Positions 6,473 through 14,291 of a stretch of 20,958 bases of DNA are shown piece after piece. Numbering within the stretch: the stretch's first letter is position 1; each line of letters begins with the position of its first letter. A program made the translations under genes and the position numbers. Source of the stretch: Sulfurospirillum sp. UBA4058 (GTDB lineage: Bacteria > Campylobacterota > Campylobacteria > Campylobacterales > Sulfurospirillaceae); contig DFZK01000008.1 in the NCBI GenBank assembly GCA_002382085.1, positions 20,405-41,362 of the forward strand. Reading direction: 5' to 3'. The notes under the pieces were generated by a model. It was not told where the DNA came from. It saw nothing but the letters and a program-made list of their open reading frames with translations, and made no database searches.

Positions 6473-7459
6473 TTAAACAGGTAATATTCGTATATTTTTA
6501 CTTAATTTCTCTTGTAAAACCGCTTCGATCGCAAAAAGCGTCCCCGTAGAACTGCTTGCACATCCGCTGCAAGCACCCAAATATCGGATATAAACGTCGC
6601 TCATGCCGTCGCTCTCTTTGATGTCGAGAATTTCTAAATTGCCGCCGTCCATCACCAGCATCGGACGAATATTTTCATCGATGACTTTTTCGATCTCTTG
6701 GAATTTTTTGACGACGGTCAAATCGTCAAAATTAACCGTATGCGTACCTTCGACTTTAACGTTGGACATCGCCAACAATCGATCGTGCTCCATCTCGGCT
6801 CTGGTATCTCTTAAAATATCGACCAAGTAGTATTCGCGCGCTTCGTGACCGCCCGGTTTGATACAGGATTTACAAAACGCACCCGCTTTGGTATAGTTCG
6901 TGATTTGCTCGACGGTCGTGAGGTTGTTGATCTTAATGACCTCTTTGATCGTTCCAAGGCTGACGCGCGCGCATTCACAGACGATGATGTCGTCTTCAAA
7001 ACTTGCGGCATCCACGCCTTTAAACGAAGCGGCGGCGGCTTTGATGACGTCGTACGCCATGACCGAACAGTGCATTTTTTGCGGCGGAACGGCGGGAACG
7101 TCGGGAGTATCGCGCATTGCACGTTCGACATCGATGTTGGTAATTTTTACCGCCTCGGAAACGGTCTTACCGATGCAAAGTTCCGCCATCGTGTCCGAAC
7201 TCGCAATCGCCGTACCGCAACCGAAACTTTTAAATTTTGCCGCTTTAATCACTTCGGTTTTTTCGTCGACGACCCAGTAGAGGCGTACGGCATCGCCGCA
7301 ACTCTCCGCACCGAAATCGGCGATAATGAGCTTGCCGCCCATATTTTTAGCATCGTCTTCCGTGAGCTCTCCCATGTTTCGGGGATGATTCATCAAATCT
7401 TGTACTTTTTGGCTGTATTCCTCCCAGATGGAACCGCCGATTAAACTCTCTTTTGCCAT
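6473..7459 (-). CDS. nifU: Fe-S cluster assembly scaffold NifU
   Basis: A 328-aa three-domain NifU. The N-terminal IscU-like scaffold domain has ligand cysteines at about C54 (AESCGD), C81 (FGCGTA) and C131 (MHCSV). The central BFD-type [2Fe-2S] domain has CECA (161-164) and CKSC (196-199). The C-terminal Nfu domain carries DGGNLEIL (271-278) and the CxxC at C297/C300 (GACSGCASS). This is the full modular NifU typical of Campylobacterota, where the NIF-type pair serves general Fe-S biogenesis rather than nitrogen fixation. It follows nifS by 33 nt. The intervening gap contains an AAAGGATA ribosome-binding site and a copy of the TTTACATGTAAA motif. Confidence 0.96.
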   Translation of the reverse strand: MAKESLIGGSIWEEYSQKVQDLMNHPRNMGELTEDDAKNMGGKLIIADFGAESCGDAVRLYWVVDEKTEVIKAAKFKSFGCGTAIASSDTMAELCIGKTVSEAVKITNIDVERAMRDTPDVPAVPPQKMHCSVMAYDVIKAAAASFKGVDAASFEDDIIVCECARVSLGTIKEVIKINNLTTVEQITNYTKAGAFCKSCIKPGGHEAREYYLVDILRDTRAEMEHDRLLAMSNVKVEGTHTVNFDDLTVVKKFQEIEKVIDENIRPMLVMDGGNLEILDIKESDGMSDVYIRYLGACSGCASSSTGTLFAIEAVLQEKLSKNIRILPV

Positions 7460-7473
7460 TTTTTATCCTTTAA

Positions 7474-7490
7474 AATCTTTACATGTAAAG
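7474..7490 (-). repeat. Exact copy of dispersed palindromic motif between nifS and nifU
   Basis: TTTACATGTAAA at 7478-7489 with GATT on the minus-strand right flank (7477-7474). It lies in the 33-nt gap between nifS and nifU, just upstream of the nifU ribosome-binding site. Here it could form a small hairpin in the mRNA, but it shares its flank with copies inside genes. Confidence 0.75.
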
Positions 7491-7492
7491 TT

Positions 7493-8683
7493 TTACAATT
7501 TGCTCACGTGCCACTCGGGCGCGTAAGCATACGTGCTTGAAATCGCTCTTAGTCTTTCAACGGCTTTGTAAATCACGCCGATAGCATAATCGATCTCTGC
7601 TTCGGTCGTAAATCGAGAAAGAGAAAGCCTGAGTGCCGTATGCGCCAAATCGGCTTCCGCACCGATAGCTTCCATAACGGGATTAGACTCTAACGCTTCG
7701 CTGGCACATGCGCTTCCCGTACTAGCACCGATGCCGTTTTGGTTCAGGTCCCATAGCATCGCTTCACCTTCAATACCTTTGACGCTGATTAAAATCGTAT
7801 TGGGAACGCGTTGTTCTTTGGTTCCTACGACAAACGTTTCGGGAATTTGAAGCAGTGCGTCTTCGAGTTTGTCGCGAAGGCGTCTAACGTTGTTTTTCTC
7901 AAAATCAAGAGCGGCAACGGCAAGTTCCATCGCTTTCCCCATACCGATAATACCGGGAACGTCCAACGTGCCGCTACGGCGTCCGCCCATATGTTCGCCG
8001 CCGTGAAAAAGCGGTGTCAAAGCTTGTCCGTTGCGAATGTAAAGTCCGCCGATTCCTTTGGGTCCGTGAAATTTATGCGCGGAAAAGCTCAAAAAGTCGA
8101 TATTGGCTTTTTTGACGTCGACGGGAATTTTACCGACGGCTTGCACGGCATCGGTATGAAACAGTACGCCTCTTTCTTTACAAATTGCGCCGATCTCTTC
8201 AACGGGGAAAATCATGCCCGTTTCGTTGTTCGCCCACATAATTGAAACGAGTGCCGTTTGATCGGTAATCGCGTTTTTGAGATCTTCGACGTTAATCACG
8301 CCGTCGGTGTTAACCGGAAGGTAAGTGACTTTAACGCCTAAACTCTCTAAAAATTTACAGGTTGCGCCGACGGCGGGATGCTCTACTTCACTCGTAACGA
8401 TATGGTTTTTATCGCCGTGTAAAATGTAGTCGTTGTACACGCTCTTCAGAACCCAGTTATTGCTCTCGGTCGCACACGACGTGACGACGATATCGTCTTC
8501 ATCGCCGGCGTTAATGCCCGCATAGAGTTGATCCATCGCTTTTCGTAAAGCCGGATGGCTTTCGCTTCCGAATTGATGCAAAGAGTTTGGATTGCCGTAT
8601 TTTTCGCAATAATAAGGCTTCATCAACTCGAATGCTTCGGGGTCGAGCATCGTCGTTGCATTGTTATCTAGATAGACTCGCAT
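7493..8683 (-). CDS. nifS: Cysteine desulfurase NifS
   Basis: A 396-aa PLP-dependent class V aminotransferase-fold enzyme that takes sulfur from cysteine for Fe-S clusters and probably also for MoaD thiocarboxylation. Landmarks are YLDNNATT (4-11), EVEHPAV (99-105), HTDAVQAVGK (176-185) and the PLP lysine K204 in SFSAHKFHGPKG. GGEHMGGRRSGT (228-239) follows, and the catalytic cysteine is C326 in STGSACAS. The short active-site loop and GSACAS match group I (NifS/IscS) enzymes. It is first in the nifS-nifU pair, with a GGAG site upstream of its ATG and a 19-bp inverted repeat in its promoter region. Confidence 0.96.
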   Translation of the reverse strand: MRVYLDNNATTMLDPEAFELMKPYYCEKYGNPNSLHQFGSESHPALRKAMDQLYAGINAGDEDDIVVTSCATESNNWVLKSVYNDYILHGDKNHIVTSEVEHPAVGATCKFLESLGVKVTYLPVNTDGVINVEDLKNAITDQTALVSIMWANNETGMIFPVEEIGAICKERGVLFHTDAVQAVGKIPVDVKKANIDFLSFSAHKFHGPKGIGGLYIRNGQALTPLFHGGEHMGGRRSGTLDVPGIIGMGKAMELAVAALDFEKNNVRRLRDKLEDALLQIPETFVVGTKEQRVPNTILISVKGIEGEAMLWDLNQNGIGASTGSACASEALESNPVMEAIGAEADLAHTALRLSLSRFTTEAEIDYAIGVIYKAVERLRAISSTYAYAPEWHVSKL

Positions 8684-8700
8684 AAATTTCTCCGTCCGAA

Positions 8701-8719
8701 TAGGATAAAGTTTATCCTA
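8701..8719. promoter_or_regulatory. 19-bp perfect inverted repeat upstream of nifS (putative operator)
   Basis: TAGGATAAAGTTTATCCTA has perfect 9-bp arms around one central base, 17 nt upstream of the nifS start. The surrounding 95-nt gap is very AT-rich, as expected of a promoter. The 9-1-9 symmetry suits a dimeric repressor; the core GATAAAGTTTATC resembles a Fur box (GATAAT-N-ATTATC) with one mismatch per half. An Rrf2-type Fe-S regulator is the other natural candidate. Which protein binds is inference. Confidence 0.55.
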
Positions 8720-8778
8720 ATTTATTTTTTTGAATACTATTACTTTCTAGATTAAAAAAAACTAAAAATTTTTAACCA

Positions 8779-10083
8779 TTAATTGACTATTTGTTTCAGA
8801 TCATTTATCGTCGCTTCAAACGCGAAGGCTTCTTCGGGGTTTTGTTGTAAAAATTGATTCATCTTCTCTTTTTTGCTAATCGCCAAATCCAACTCTTTGT
8901 CGTTGCCCTTTTCATACGCTCCGATACGAATCAAAACTTCGTTCTCTTTTAAAATCGAATTCAGCCGCTTAAAACGCATCGCCGCTTTTTTATGCTCGCT
9001 CTCGATCACGTCGCCCATAACCCTTGAAGCACTGTTTTGGATATTAATCGGAGGATAAATCCCGTAATCGGTCAACTCCCTGCTTAAAACGATATGCCCG
9101 TCCAAAATGCTTCGAGACTGATCGGCGATCGGGTCGCTTAAGTCGTCACCTTCGACTAAAACGGTAAAAAATGCCGTAATCGAACCTTTTCCCTCTTCTT
9201 TTCCGGCTCGCTCCATCAATTGAGGTAAAAGAGCCAACACCGAAGGCGGATACCCTTTGGAAGTCGGAGGCTCGCCCAAAGCAAGTCCGATTTCACGCTG
9301 TGCCATCGCAAAACGCGTCACCGAGTCCATCATAAAAAGCACGTCTTGCCCTTGATTTTTAAAATACTCCGCCACGCTCATCGCACTAAACGCCCCGTAC
9401 TTTCGCATCAACGGCGAATCATCGCTGGTGGCGACGATAATCACGGTATTTTCCAAATTACCGCCGAGGTTTTTCTCGATAAATTCGGGAACCTCACGCC
9501 CTCTTTCACCGATGAGCGCAACGACTTTGATCGGGGCTTCCGAACCTCTGACGATCATCCCCATCAACGTTGATTTTCCCACACCGCTTCCGGCAAAAAT
9601 TCCCATTTTCTGCCCTTTTCCGCACGTCAAAAGCCCGTCGATCGTTTTGACGCCGACACGAAAAGGCTCATTGATCAAACCTCGTTTCATCGCATCTAAA
9701 GGAGCTTTCATAATCGGTGCTTGAGAACTTGCACCTATCGTTCCTTTGCCGTCTTTGGGACGAATAAACGGATCGACCACGCGCCCTAAAAGCTCTTCGC
9801 CTACGGGAATCATCATTCCCTGCTCGCTGATAAAGACTTTATCGCCGATTTTAAACCCTTCGATAAAACCGAAAGGTGAAATATAAAACGTCGTTCGATT
9901 GACTTCGGTAATCATCCCGAGTTCACTTTTACGTCCGTCTAAGGAGACGATTTTGACGATATCGCCGATGCTAGGTCTAAGCCCGCATGCTTCGATGGTC
10001 GTCGAGCTAATCTTCGTAATCGTGCCGAACATCGGCGAGAGGCTTTTATTTTGAAGTTTTTCGCGTAGACGGTTGAGCGGCAT
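8779..10083 (-). CDS. fliI: Flagellum-specific ATPase FliI
   Basis: A 434-aa F1-beta-like ATPase of the flagellar type III export apparatus, acting at the cytoplasmic side of the basal body. Walker A is GSGVGKST (165-172) and Walker B is VLFMMDS (248-254). The family signature region is REIGLALGEPPTSKGYPPSVLALLPQLMERAG (263-294). An N-terminal beta-barrel domain (about 1-90) and a C-terminal helical domain are present. DGRKSELGMI and the export-ATPase PPTSKGY pattern separate it from F1 and V-type subunits. Its ATG overlaps the folE stop by one base (TAATG), so the two are coupled. Ribosomal Fe-S genes follow on the same strand after a 95-nt gap. Confidence 0.96.
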   Translation of the reverse strand: MPLNRLREKLQNKSLSPMFGTITKISSTTIEACGLRPSIGDIVKIVSLDGRKSELGMITEVNRTTFYISPFGFIEGFKIGDKVFISEQGMMIPVGEELLGRVVDPFIRPKDGKGTIGASSQAPIMKAPLDAMKRGLINEPFRVGVKTIDGLLTCGKGQKMGIFAGSGVGKSTLMGMIVRGSEAPIKVVALIGERGREVPEFIEKNLGGNLENTVIIVATSDDSPLMRKYGAFSAMSVAEYFKNQGQDVLFMMDSVTRFAMAQREIGLALGEPPTSKGYPPSVLALLPQLMERAGKEEGKGSITAFFTVLVEGDDLSDPIADQSRSILDGHIVLSRELTDYGIYPPINIQNSASRVMGDVIESEHKKAAMRFKRLNSILKENEVLIRIGAYEKGNDKELDLAISKKEKMNQFLQQNPEEAFAFEATINDLKQIVN

Positions 10084-10658
10084 TAGTAACGATTCGCCTG
10101 CGGTGCATTGATAATATCGAAAAATTCTTTGCGCGTGTCGGGTTTAAGGAAAAGCCCTCGTAAGGCAGACGTCGTCGTGTTAGAGTGTGTTTTTTCAACC
10201 CCGCGCATTTCCATGCACATGTGACGCGCTTGAATCACGACGCCTACCCCTTTGGGGGCGATAACGTCGTCGATCGCTTTGGCGATTTGTTCGGTCAGTT
10301 GCTCTTGGATTTGAAGGCGTCTGGCAAACACGTCGACCATACGCGGAATTTTTGAAAGCCCTACGACTTTTCCGTTAGGAATATAAGCGACATGTGCACG
10401 TCCGATAATCGGCAAAAGATGGTGTTCGCACATGGAGTAAAACTCGATATCTTTAATAAGAACCATTTGATTGTTATCGCTTTCAAACAATGCTTCGCCT
10501 AAAACATCGTTGGGGCTTTGCGTATAGCCTTGCGTCATGTATTCATAAGCCTTAAAGACACGGGTCGGCGTTTTTAAAAGCCCTTCGCGTTCGGTATTTT
10601 CCCCGATGATTTCCAACATGGTTCTAACGGCGTTTTCAAACTCTTCTTGTCTGTGCAT
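10083..10658 (-). CDS. folE: GTP cyclohydrolase I FolE
   Basis: A 191-aa enzyme converting GTP to 7,8-dihydroneopterin triphosphate, the first step of folate synthesis. The zinc ligands are visible as C77 and H80 (SMCEHHLLP) and C148 (RHMCMEMRG), matching C110/H113/C181 of the E. coli enzyme. The core IGRAHVAYIPNGKVVGLSKIPRMVDVFARRLQIQEQLTEQIA (85-126) and KTHSNTTTSALRG (156-168) are strongly conserved. It is divergent from tig across a 129-nt gap and its stop overlaps the fliI start. Confidence 0.96.
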   Translation of the reverse strand: MHRQEEFENAVRTMLEIIGENTEREGLLKTPTRVFKAYEYMTQGYTQSPNDVLGEALFESDNNQMVLIKDIEFYSMCEHHLLPIIGRAHVAYIPNGKVVGLSKIPRMVDVFARRLQIQEQLTEQIAKAIDDVIAPKGVGVVIQARHMCMEMRGVEKTHSNTTTSALRGLFLKPDTRKEFFDIINAPQANRY

Positions 10659-10744
10659 TTTTCTTCACTTTATTTCGTAATTAAGACGACTTATTCTATC
10701 CGCTTTTTGCTTTTTAATGGATAAAAAGCGAGTTAAAAGCTAAT

Positions 10745-10783
10745 TTTTGCTATATTTGAGCAAAATTTTATATCGAAAAGGGA
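10745..10783 (+). promoter_or_regulatory. Putative tig promoter and ribosome-binding site
   Basis: TATATT at 10751-10756 follows TTTTTGC, an extended -10 in Campylobacterota style. AAAAGGGA (10776-10783) precedes the ATG at 10788. The -10 box is embedded in a 7-bp inverted repeat (TTTTGCT at 10745-10751 and AGCAAAA at 10759-10765), possibly an operator or chance. This would drive the tig-clpP and following run. Confidence 0.5.
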
Positions 10784-10787
10784 TTTT

Positions 10788-12083
10788 ATGCAAATTAAAG
10801 TTAACCGTACCAATAGTGCTAATGCTGCCGTCGAGGCAACCATTTCACCGGCACTTTTGCAAAAAAAAGAAGAGAAGATGCTCGCATCGGCAGCTTCCAC
10901 TATGAAAGTTGACGGATTTCGAAAAGGAAAAGTACCTACGCATCTTGTAAAAGCACGCTTCGGCAAAAAAATTAAAGAAGACGCACAAACCGACGCTTTA
11001 CGCGAACTTTACGCCAAAGCATTGGAAGCACTCGACGTGAAAGCCGAGCTTGTCGTCGGAGAACCCAGTTTTACGAAATTTGAAGAAAAAGAGGGCGGCT
11101 TAGAACTTGTGATGAAACTTTCTTTCAGACCGACGGTAAACGTAGAAGGATACAAAGAGTGCGTTCCCGAGTATAAAGCACCTAAAGTTACGAAAAAAGA
11201 GATCGGCGAACGCCTTGAAAAAACCTTGGCTCTCGTTGCCGATTTGAAAATCGTTGAAGAAAAAAGAGCGGTCAAATCAGGCGATTTCGTCGTAATCGAT
11301 TTTGAAGGTTTTATCGACGGCGTAGCATTTGAAGGCGGTAAAGCGGAAAACTATACGCTTGAAATCGGAAGCCATTCGTTTATTCCCGGATTTGAAGACG
11401 GCATTATCGGTATGAAAGCCGGCAAAAGCAAAGACATTGAAGTGGCTTTCCCTGAAAATTACGGCAAACAAGAACTTGCCGGTAAAACTTCCGTCTTTAA
11501 AGTCGCATTGAAAGAGATTAAAGTAAAAGACGTTCCCGAAACACCGAGCGAAGAGATGATCAAACGTTTGCTTCCGGGCGTGGAAAACCCTACGCTTGCG
11601 ACCTTGGAAGAACAAATCGAGACTGAAATTCGCAACGAAAAACTTGCAAAACTTTTCAACGAAGACGTTAAACCTAAATTTGTCGAAAATATTTTGGAAA
11701 AACTCTCTCTTGATTTACCCGAAAATATCGTTGATCAAGAAATCGACCTTCAAATGAGAAGCGTTTTCGGCAAGCTCAGTGAAGAAGAGATCAAAGAGTA
11801 CTCTTCAAATCCCGAAAAAATTAAAGAAAAACGCGAAGAATTCAGAAGCGATGCCGAAAAAAGCGTTAAACTTACATTTATCGTAGACGAGCTTGCTCGC
11901 GCCGAAGATATCAACGTCAGCGACCAAGAAGTGCTTCAAATGATCTATTTTGAAGCCATGCAACAAGGTGCCAATCCTAAAGAATACCTTGAATTCTATG
12001 AGAAACAAGGCGTTCTTCCGGCGATTAAAATGTCCGTCATTGAAGAAAAACTCTTCAACAAGCTTTTTACTAAAGGTAAATAA
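10788..12083 (+). CDS. tig: Trigger factor (ribosome-associated chaperone, PPIase)
   Basis: A 431-aa protein of normal trigger factor length with the three-domain layout. The N-terminal ribosome-binding domain has the signature GFRKGKVP at residues 43-50, the same position as in E. coli. The FKBP-type prolyl isomerase domain lies at about 163-245 (GDFVVIDFEGFIDG, FIPGFEDGIIGMKAGKSKDIEVAFPENYG). A helical C-terminal substrate-cradle domain completes it. It binds at the ribosome exit tunnel and folds nascent chains. Its stop overlaps the clpP ATG by one base (TAATG). The tig-clpP pairing is common in bacteria and joins folding with proteolysis. Confidence 0.97.
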   Translation: MQIKVNRTNSANAAVEATISPALLQKKEEKMLASAASTMKVDGFRKGKVPTHLVKARFGKKIKEDAQTDALRELYAKALEALDVKAELVVGEPSFTKFEEKEGGLELVMKLSFRPTVNVEGYKECVPEYKAPKVTKKEIGERLEKTLALVADLKIVEEKRAVKSGDFVVIDFEGFIDGVAFEGGKAENYTLEIGSHSFIPGFEDGIIGMKAGKSKDIEVAFPENYGKQELAGKTSVFKVALKEIKVKDVPETPSEEMIKRLLPGVENPTLATLEEQIETEIRNEKLAKLFNEDVKPKFVENILEKLSLDLPENIVDQEIDLQMRSVFGKLSEEEIKEYSSNPEKIKEKREEFRSDAEKSVKLTFIVDELARAEDINVSDQEVLQMIYFEAMQQGANPKEYLEFYEKQGVLPAIKMSVIEEKLFNKLFTKGK

Positions 12084-12673
12084 TGAGCTATTATGTCCCT
12101 GTCGTTATTGAAAAAACGGGTCGAGGCGAGCGAAGTTACGATATCTATTCTCGCCTTTTAAAAGATCGTATTATTATGTTAAGCGGCGAAATCAACGACG
12201 TCGTCGCTTCTTCTATCGTTGCACAGTTGCTTTTCTTGGAAGCGGAAGATCCTGAAAAAGATATTTATCTTTACATTAACTCTCCGGGCGGCGTGATCAC
12301 CAGCGGTTTTAGTATTTACGATACGATGAACTACGTTCGACCCGATATTTGCACGATTTGTATCGGACAAGCCGCTTCGATGGGTGCTTTTTTACTAAGC
12401 TCCGGTGCTAAAGGAAAACGCTATGCTCTTCCCAACGCACGCATTATGATCCATCAGCCCTTAGGCGGCGCACAGGGACAAGCAACCGACATTGAGATTC
12501 AAGCCAAAGAGATTTTACGCATGAAACAAGTACTCAATGAAATTTTGGCGAAAAATTGTAATCAAAAAATGCCTAAAATCGTTAAAGATACCGAGCGCGA
12601 CTTTTTTATGAGCGCGGAAGAGTCTTGCGAATACGGTCTTATCGATAAAGTATTGGATAAGAGCTTTAAATAA
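12083..12673 (+). CDS. clpP: ATP-dependent Clp protease proteolytic subunit ClpP
   Basis: A 196-aa serine protease that forms the tetradecameric chamber working with ClpX or ClpA. The catalytic triad is visible: S99 (GQAASMGA), H124 (IMIHQPLGGAQGQA) and D173 (KDTERDFFMS). YINSPGGVITSGFSIYDTM (64-82) is the substrate-binding strand region. The start by TAATG overlap with tig fits the short N-terminal peptide typical of this phylum. The GGDEF-like gene follows after 21 nt. Confidence 0.97.
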   Translation: MSYYVPVVIEKTGRGERSYDIYSRLLKDRIIMLSGEINDVVASSIVAQLLFLEAEDPEKDIYLYINSPGGVITSGFSIYDTMNYVRPDICTICIGQAASMGAFLLSSGAKGKRYALPNARIMIHQPLGGAQGQATDIEIQAKEILRMKQVLNEILAKNCNQKMPKIVKDTERDFFMSAEESCEYGLIDKVLDKSFK

Positions 12674-12694
12674 CATTTCAAAAGAAGGCGCGTT

Positions 12695-13777
12695 ATGGTT
12701 CGTTTCAACAAAGAAAAAGGTGCAACGGGTGTTTATACGATCGATACGAAAGAAGATGCCTTAACGGTGGCACCCACTATCAAAGAGCCCGTTGTTCCGC
12801 AACAATCTAACGCCGAACTTGAGAAATTTTCCGCTCAAGTCCTTAAAGTGTTGGGGGATGAAAATATTCCTCCGACACCGAGTAATTTTCAAATTTACTT
12901 TGATAAGCTTTTGGAAAACAAACCTGCTGCGTTTAAAAAACGTATTAACGAGTTTCTCGATCTCGAAACAACCAATAACGATGAGAATCACGTTAAAATC
13001 GAACGTGAAATTAAAGAGGGTTTTTCTCAGATTAAAAATATTATGCAAGTCGTCTCGACCGTTTATCGCAACTTAGGCGTTATGCAAGATATCGTGAAAA
13101 AACGCTCCAATCAACTTGAAACCAACCCGAATGCGCTAACGCTGCAAAACATTATCGCCTCTTTTACGACGGATTTGAGCAAAATGTTCGAACTAACGAC
13201 CAAACAGCTTGATCTTTTAAAAGAGTATTACCAAAAAGCGACGACCATCTTGCAAGAAGTCGATAACCAATCCATTTTCGATATCAAATACGGCGTTTAT
13301 AACCGTCGTTATCTTCTCAAGTCGCTTGAAGACGAATTGAAACTGATTCAAAATTACGCACATCCGAGCTCTTTAGTATTGGCTCGCGTCAAAGAGAACG
13401 TTCTTGATTCGATTGCGGTCAAGAAAGACAAAGATACCGTCGTACGCAATATTGCGAAACTCTTACTCAAAACATCGCGCCGAAGCGATATCGTCGCACA
13501 TTTCGGAGACGGCATTTTTGCAATGATTTTAAAACATACCGATTTAACGGGTGCAAAAAAAGCATGTGACCGCATCAGCGATTTGGTTTATCAAACCAGC
13601 TTTTTCGTCGGAACATCTGAAATCGAAACCGATATCGAACTTTCCATTACGGCATTGCAACCCGAATACAGTGCCGAAGAATTTTTAGCGGCAACGCTCG
13701 AAGGATTACCGCATACGGGTAAAAGATTTATCCCTTACGTGGTGTGTACGCCTTCTTTACAGGAAGAGGAAGAATGA
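12695..13777 (+). CDS. GGDEF-domain protein with degenerate active site
   Basis: A 360-aa soluble protein with no membrane segment. Residues about 40-190 form a helical N-terminal domain (KVLGDENIPPTPSNFQIYFDKLLENKP) of the 'PPTP.NF..Y' kind found before some diguanylate cyclase domains, and it probably dimerises. The C-terminal GGDEF fold starts at DIKYGVYNRRYL (196-207). At the signature position it reads GDGIF (271-275, in RRSDIVAHFGDGIFAMIL) instead of GGDEF, so the metal/catalytic acidic residues are lost and cyclase activity is unlikely. It may bind nucleotide, c-di-GMP or a protein partner. Its stop overlaps the def ATG (ATGA) and it follows clpP by 21 nt, so it is embedded in the protein quality-control operon. 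Confidence 0.85.
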   Translation: MVRFNKEKGATGVYTIDTKEDALTVAPTIKEPVVPQQSNAELEKFSAQVLKVLGDENIPPTPSNFQIYFDKLLENKPAAFKKRINEFLDLETTNNDENHVKIEREIKEGFSQIKNIMQVVSTVYRNLGVMQDIVKKRSNQLETNPNALTLQNIIASFTTDLSKMFELTTKQLDLLKEYYQKATTILQEVDNQSIFDIKYGVYNRRYLLKSLEDELKLIQNYAHPSSLVLARVKENVLDSIAVKKDKDTVVRNIAKLLLKTSRRSDIVAHFGDGIFAMILKHTDLTGAKKACDRISDLVYQTSFFVGTSEIETDIELSITALQPEYSAEEFLAATLEGLPHTGKRFIPYVVCTPSLQEEEE

Positions 13778-14289
13778 TTTTAGAGATTTTAGTCTATCCC
13801 CATAAACTTTTACGTGAAAAATCCAAAGACGTTACGGCGTTTGACAGTACCTTGCATACGCTTTTGGATAACATGTACGATACGATGGTCTTTAAAGAGG
13901 GTATCGGATTGGCGGCTATTCAAGTCGGCTTCCCTCTAAACGCTCTTTTAATCAATCTCGTCGATGAAGAGGGATTGCAAAAGAAAGAAAACCTTTACGA
14001 GATTCTCAACCCCGAAATTCTCGAAAGAGACGGTGCCGTGGTTTATCAGGAAGGATGTCTTAGCGTTCCGGGATACTACGATGAAGTCGAACGTTCCGCC
14101 CATATCAAGTTAGCATATTACGATCGTTACGGTCAACGTCATGAAGAGGAGTTCCGCGATTTAATGGCGATTGCCGTTCAACATGAGATGGATCATCTTC
14201 GTGGGCATCTTTTTATCGAAAAACTCTCCTATTTAAAACGCAAAAAATTTGAAAAAGAGTGGAAGAAAAAACAAAAAGAAAAGGCATAA
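13774..14289 (+). CDS. def: Peptide deformylase
   Basis: A 171-aa metallohydrolase that removes the formyl group from nascent peptides. Motif 1 is GIGLAAIQ (43-50), motif 2 is EGCLSVPG (93-100, with metal ligand C95), and motif 3 is QHEMDHLRG (136-144, with H137, catalytic E138 and H141). The ATG at 13774 is preferred over an in-frame ATG 30 nt upstream: it is preceded by AGGAAGAGGAAG, overlaps the upstream stop as ATGA, and gives the usual N-terminus (MILEILVYPHKLLREKS). The C-terminal tail is lysine-rich (KRKKFEKEWKKKQKEKA). Confidence 0.96.
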   Translation: MILEILVYPHKLLREKSKDVTAFDSTLHTLLDNMYDTMVFKEGIGLAAIQVGFPLNALLINLVDEEGLQKKENLYEILNPEILERDGAVVYQEGCLSVPGYYDEVERSAHIKLAYYDRYGQRHEEEFRDLMAIAVQHEMDHLRGHLFIEKLSYLKRKKFEKEWKKKQKEKA

Positions 14290-14291
14290 CG

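Noticed and set aside
6845..7444. 199-aa plus-strand open frame
   Set aside because: It lies wholly antisense to nifU, has no ribosome-binding site and an unlikely composition; it is a shadow of a well-supported gene.
8754..8775. Intrinsic terminator after fliI
   Set aside because: There is a T-run on the minus strand, but the preceding palindrome is pure A/T with no loop and would not form a stable hairpin.
10217..10222. Other ACATGT hexamers (678, 10217, 10390, 13871, 16220) as motif copies
   Set aside because: They share only the 6-base core, which is expected several times by chance in 21 kb, and lack the TTT/AAA flanks.
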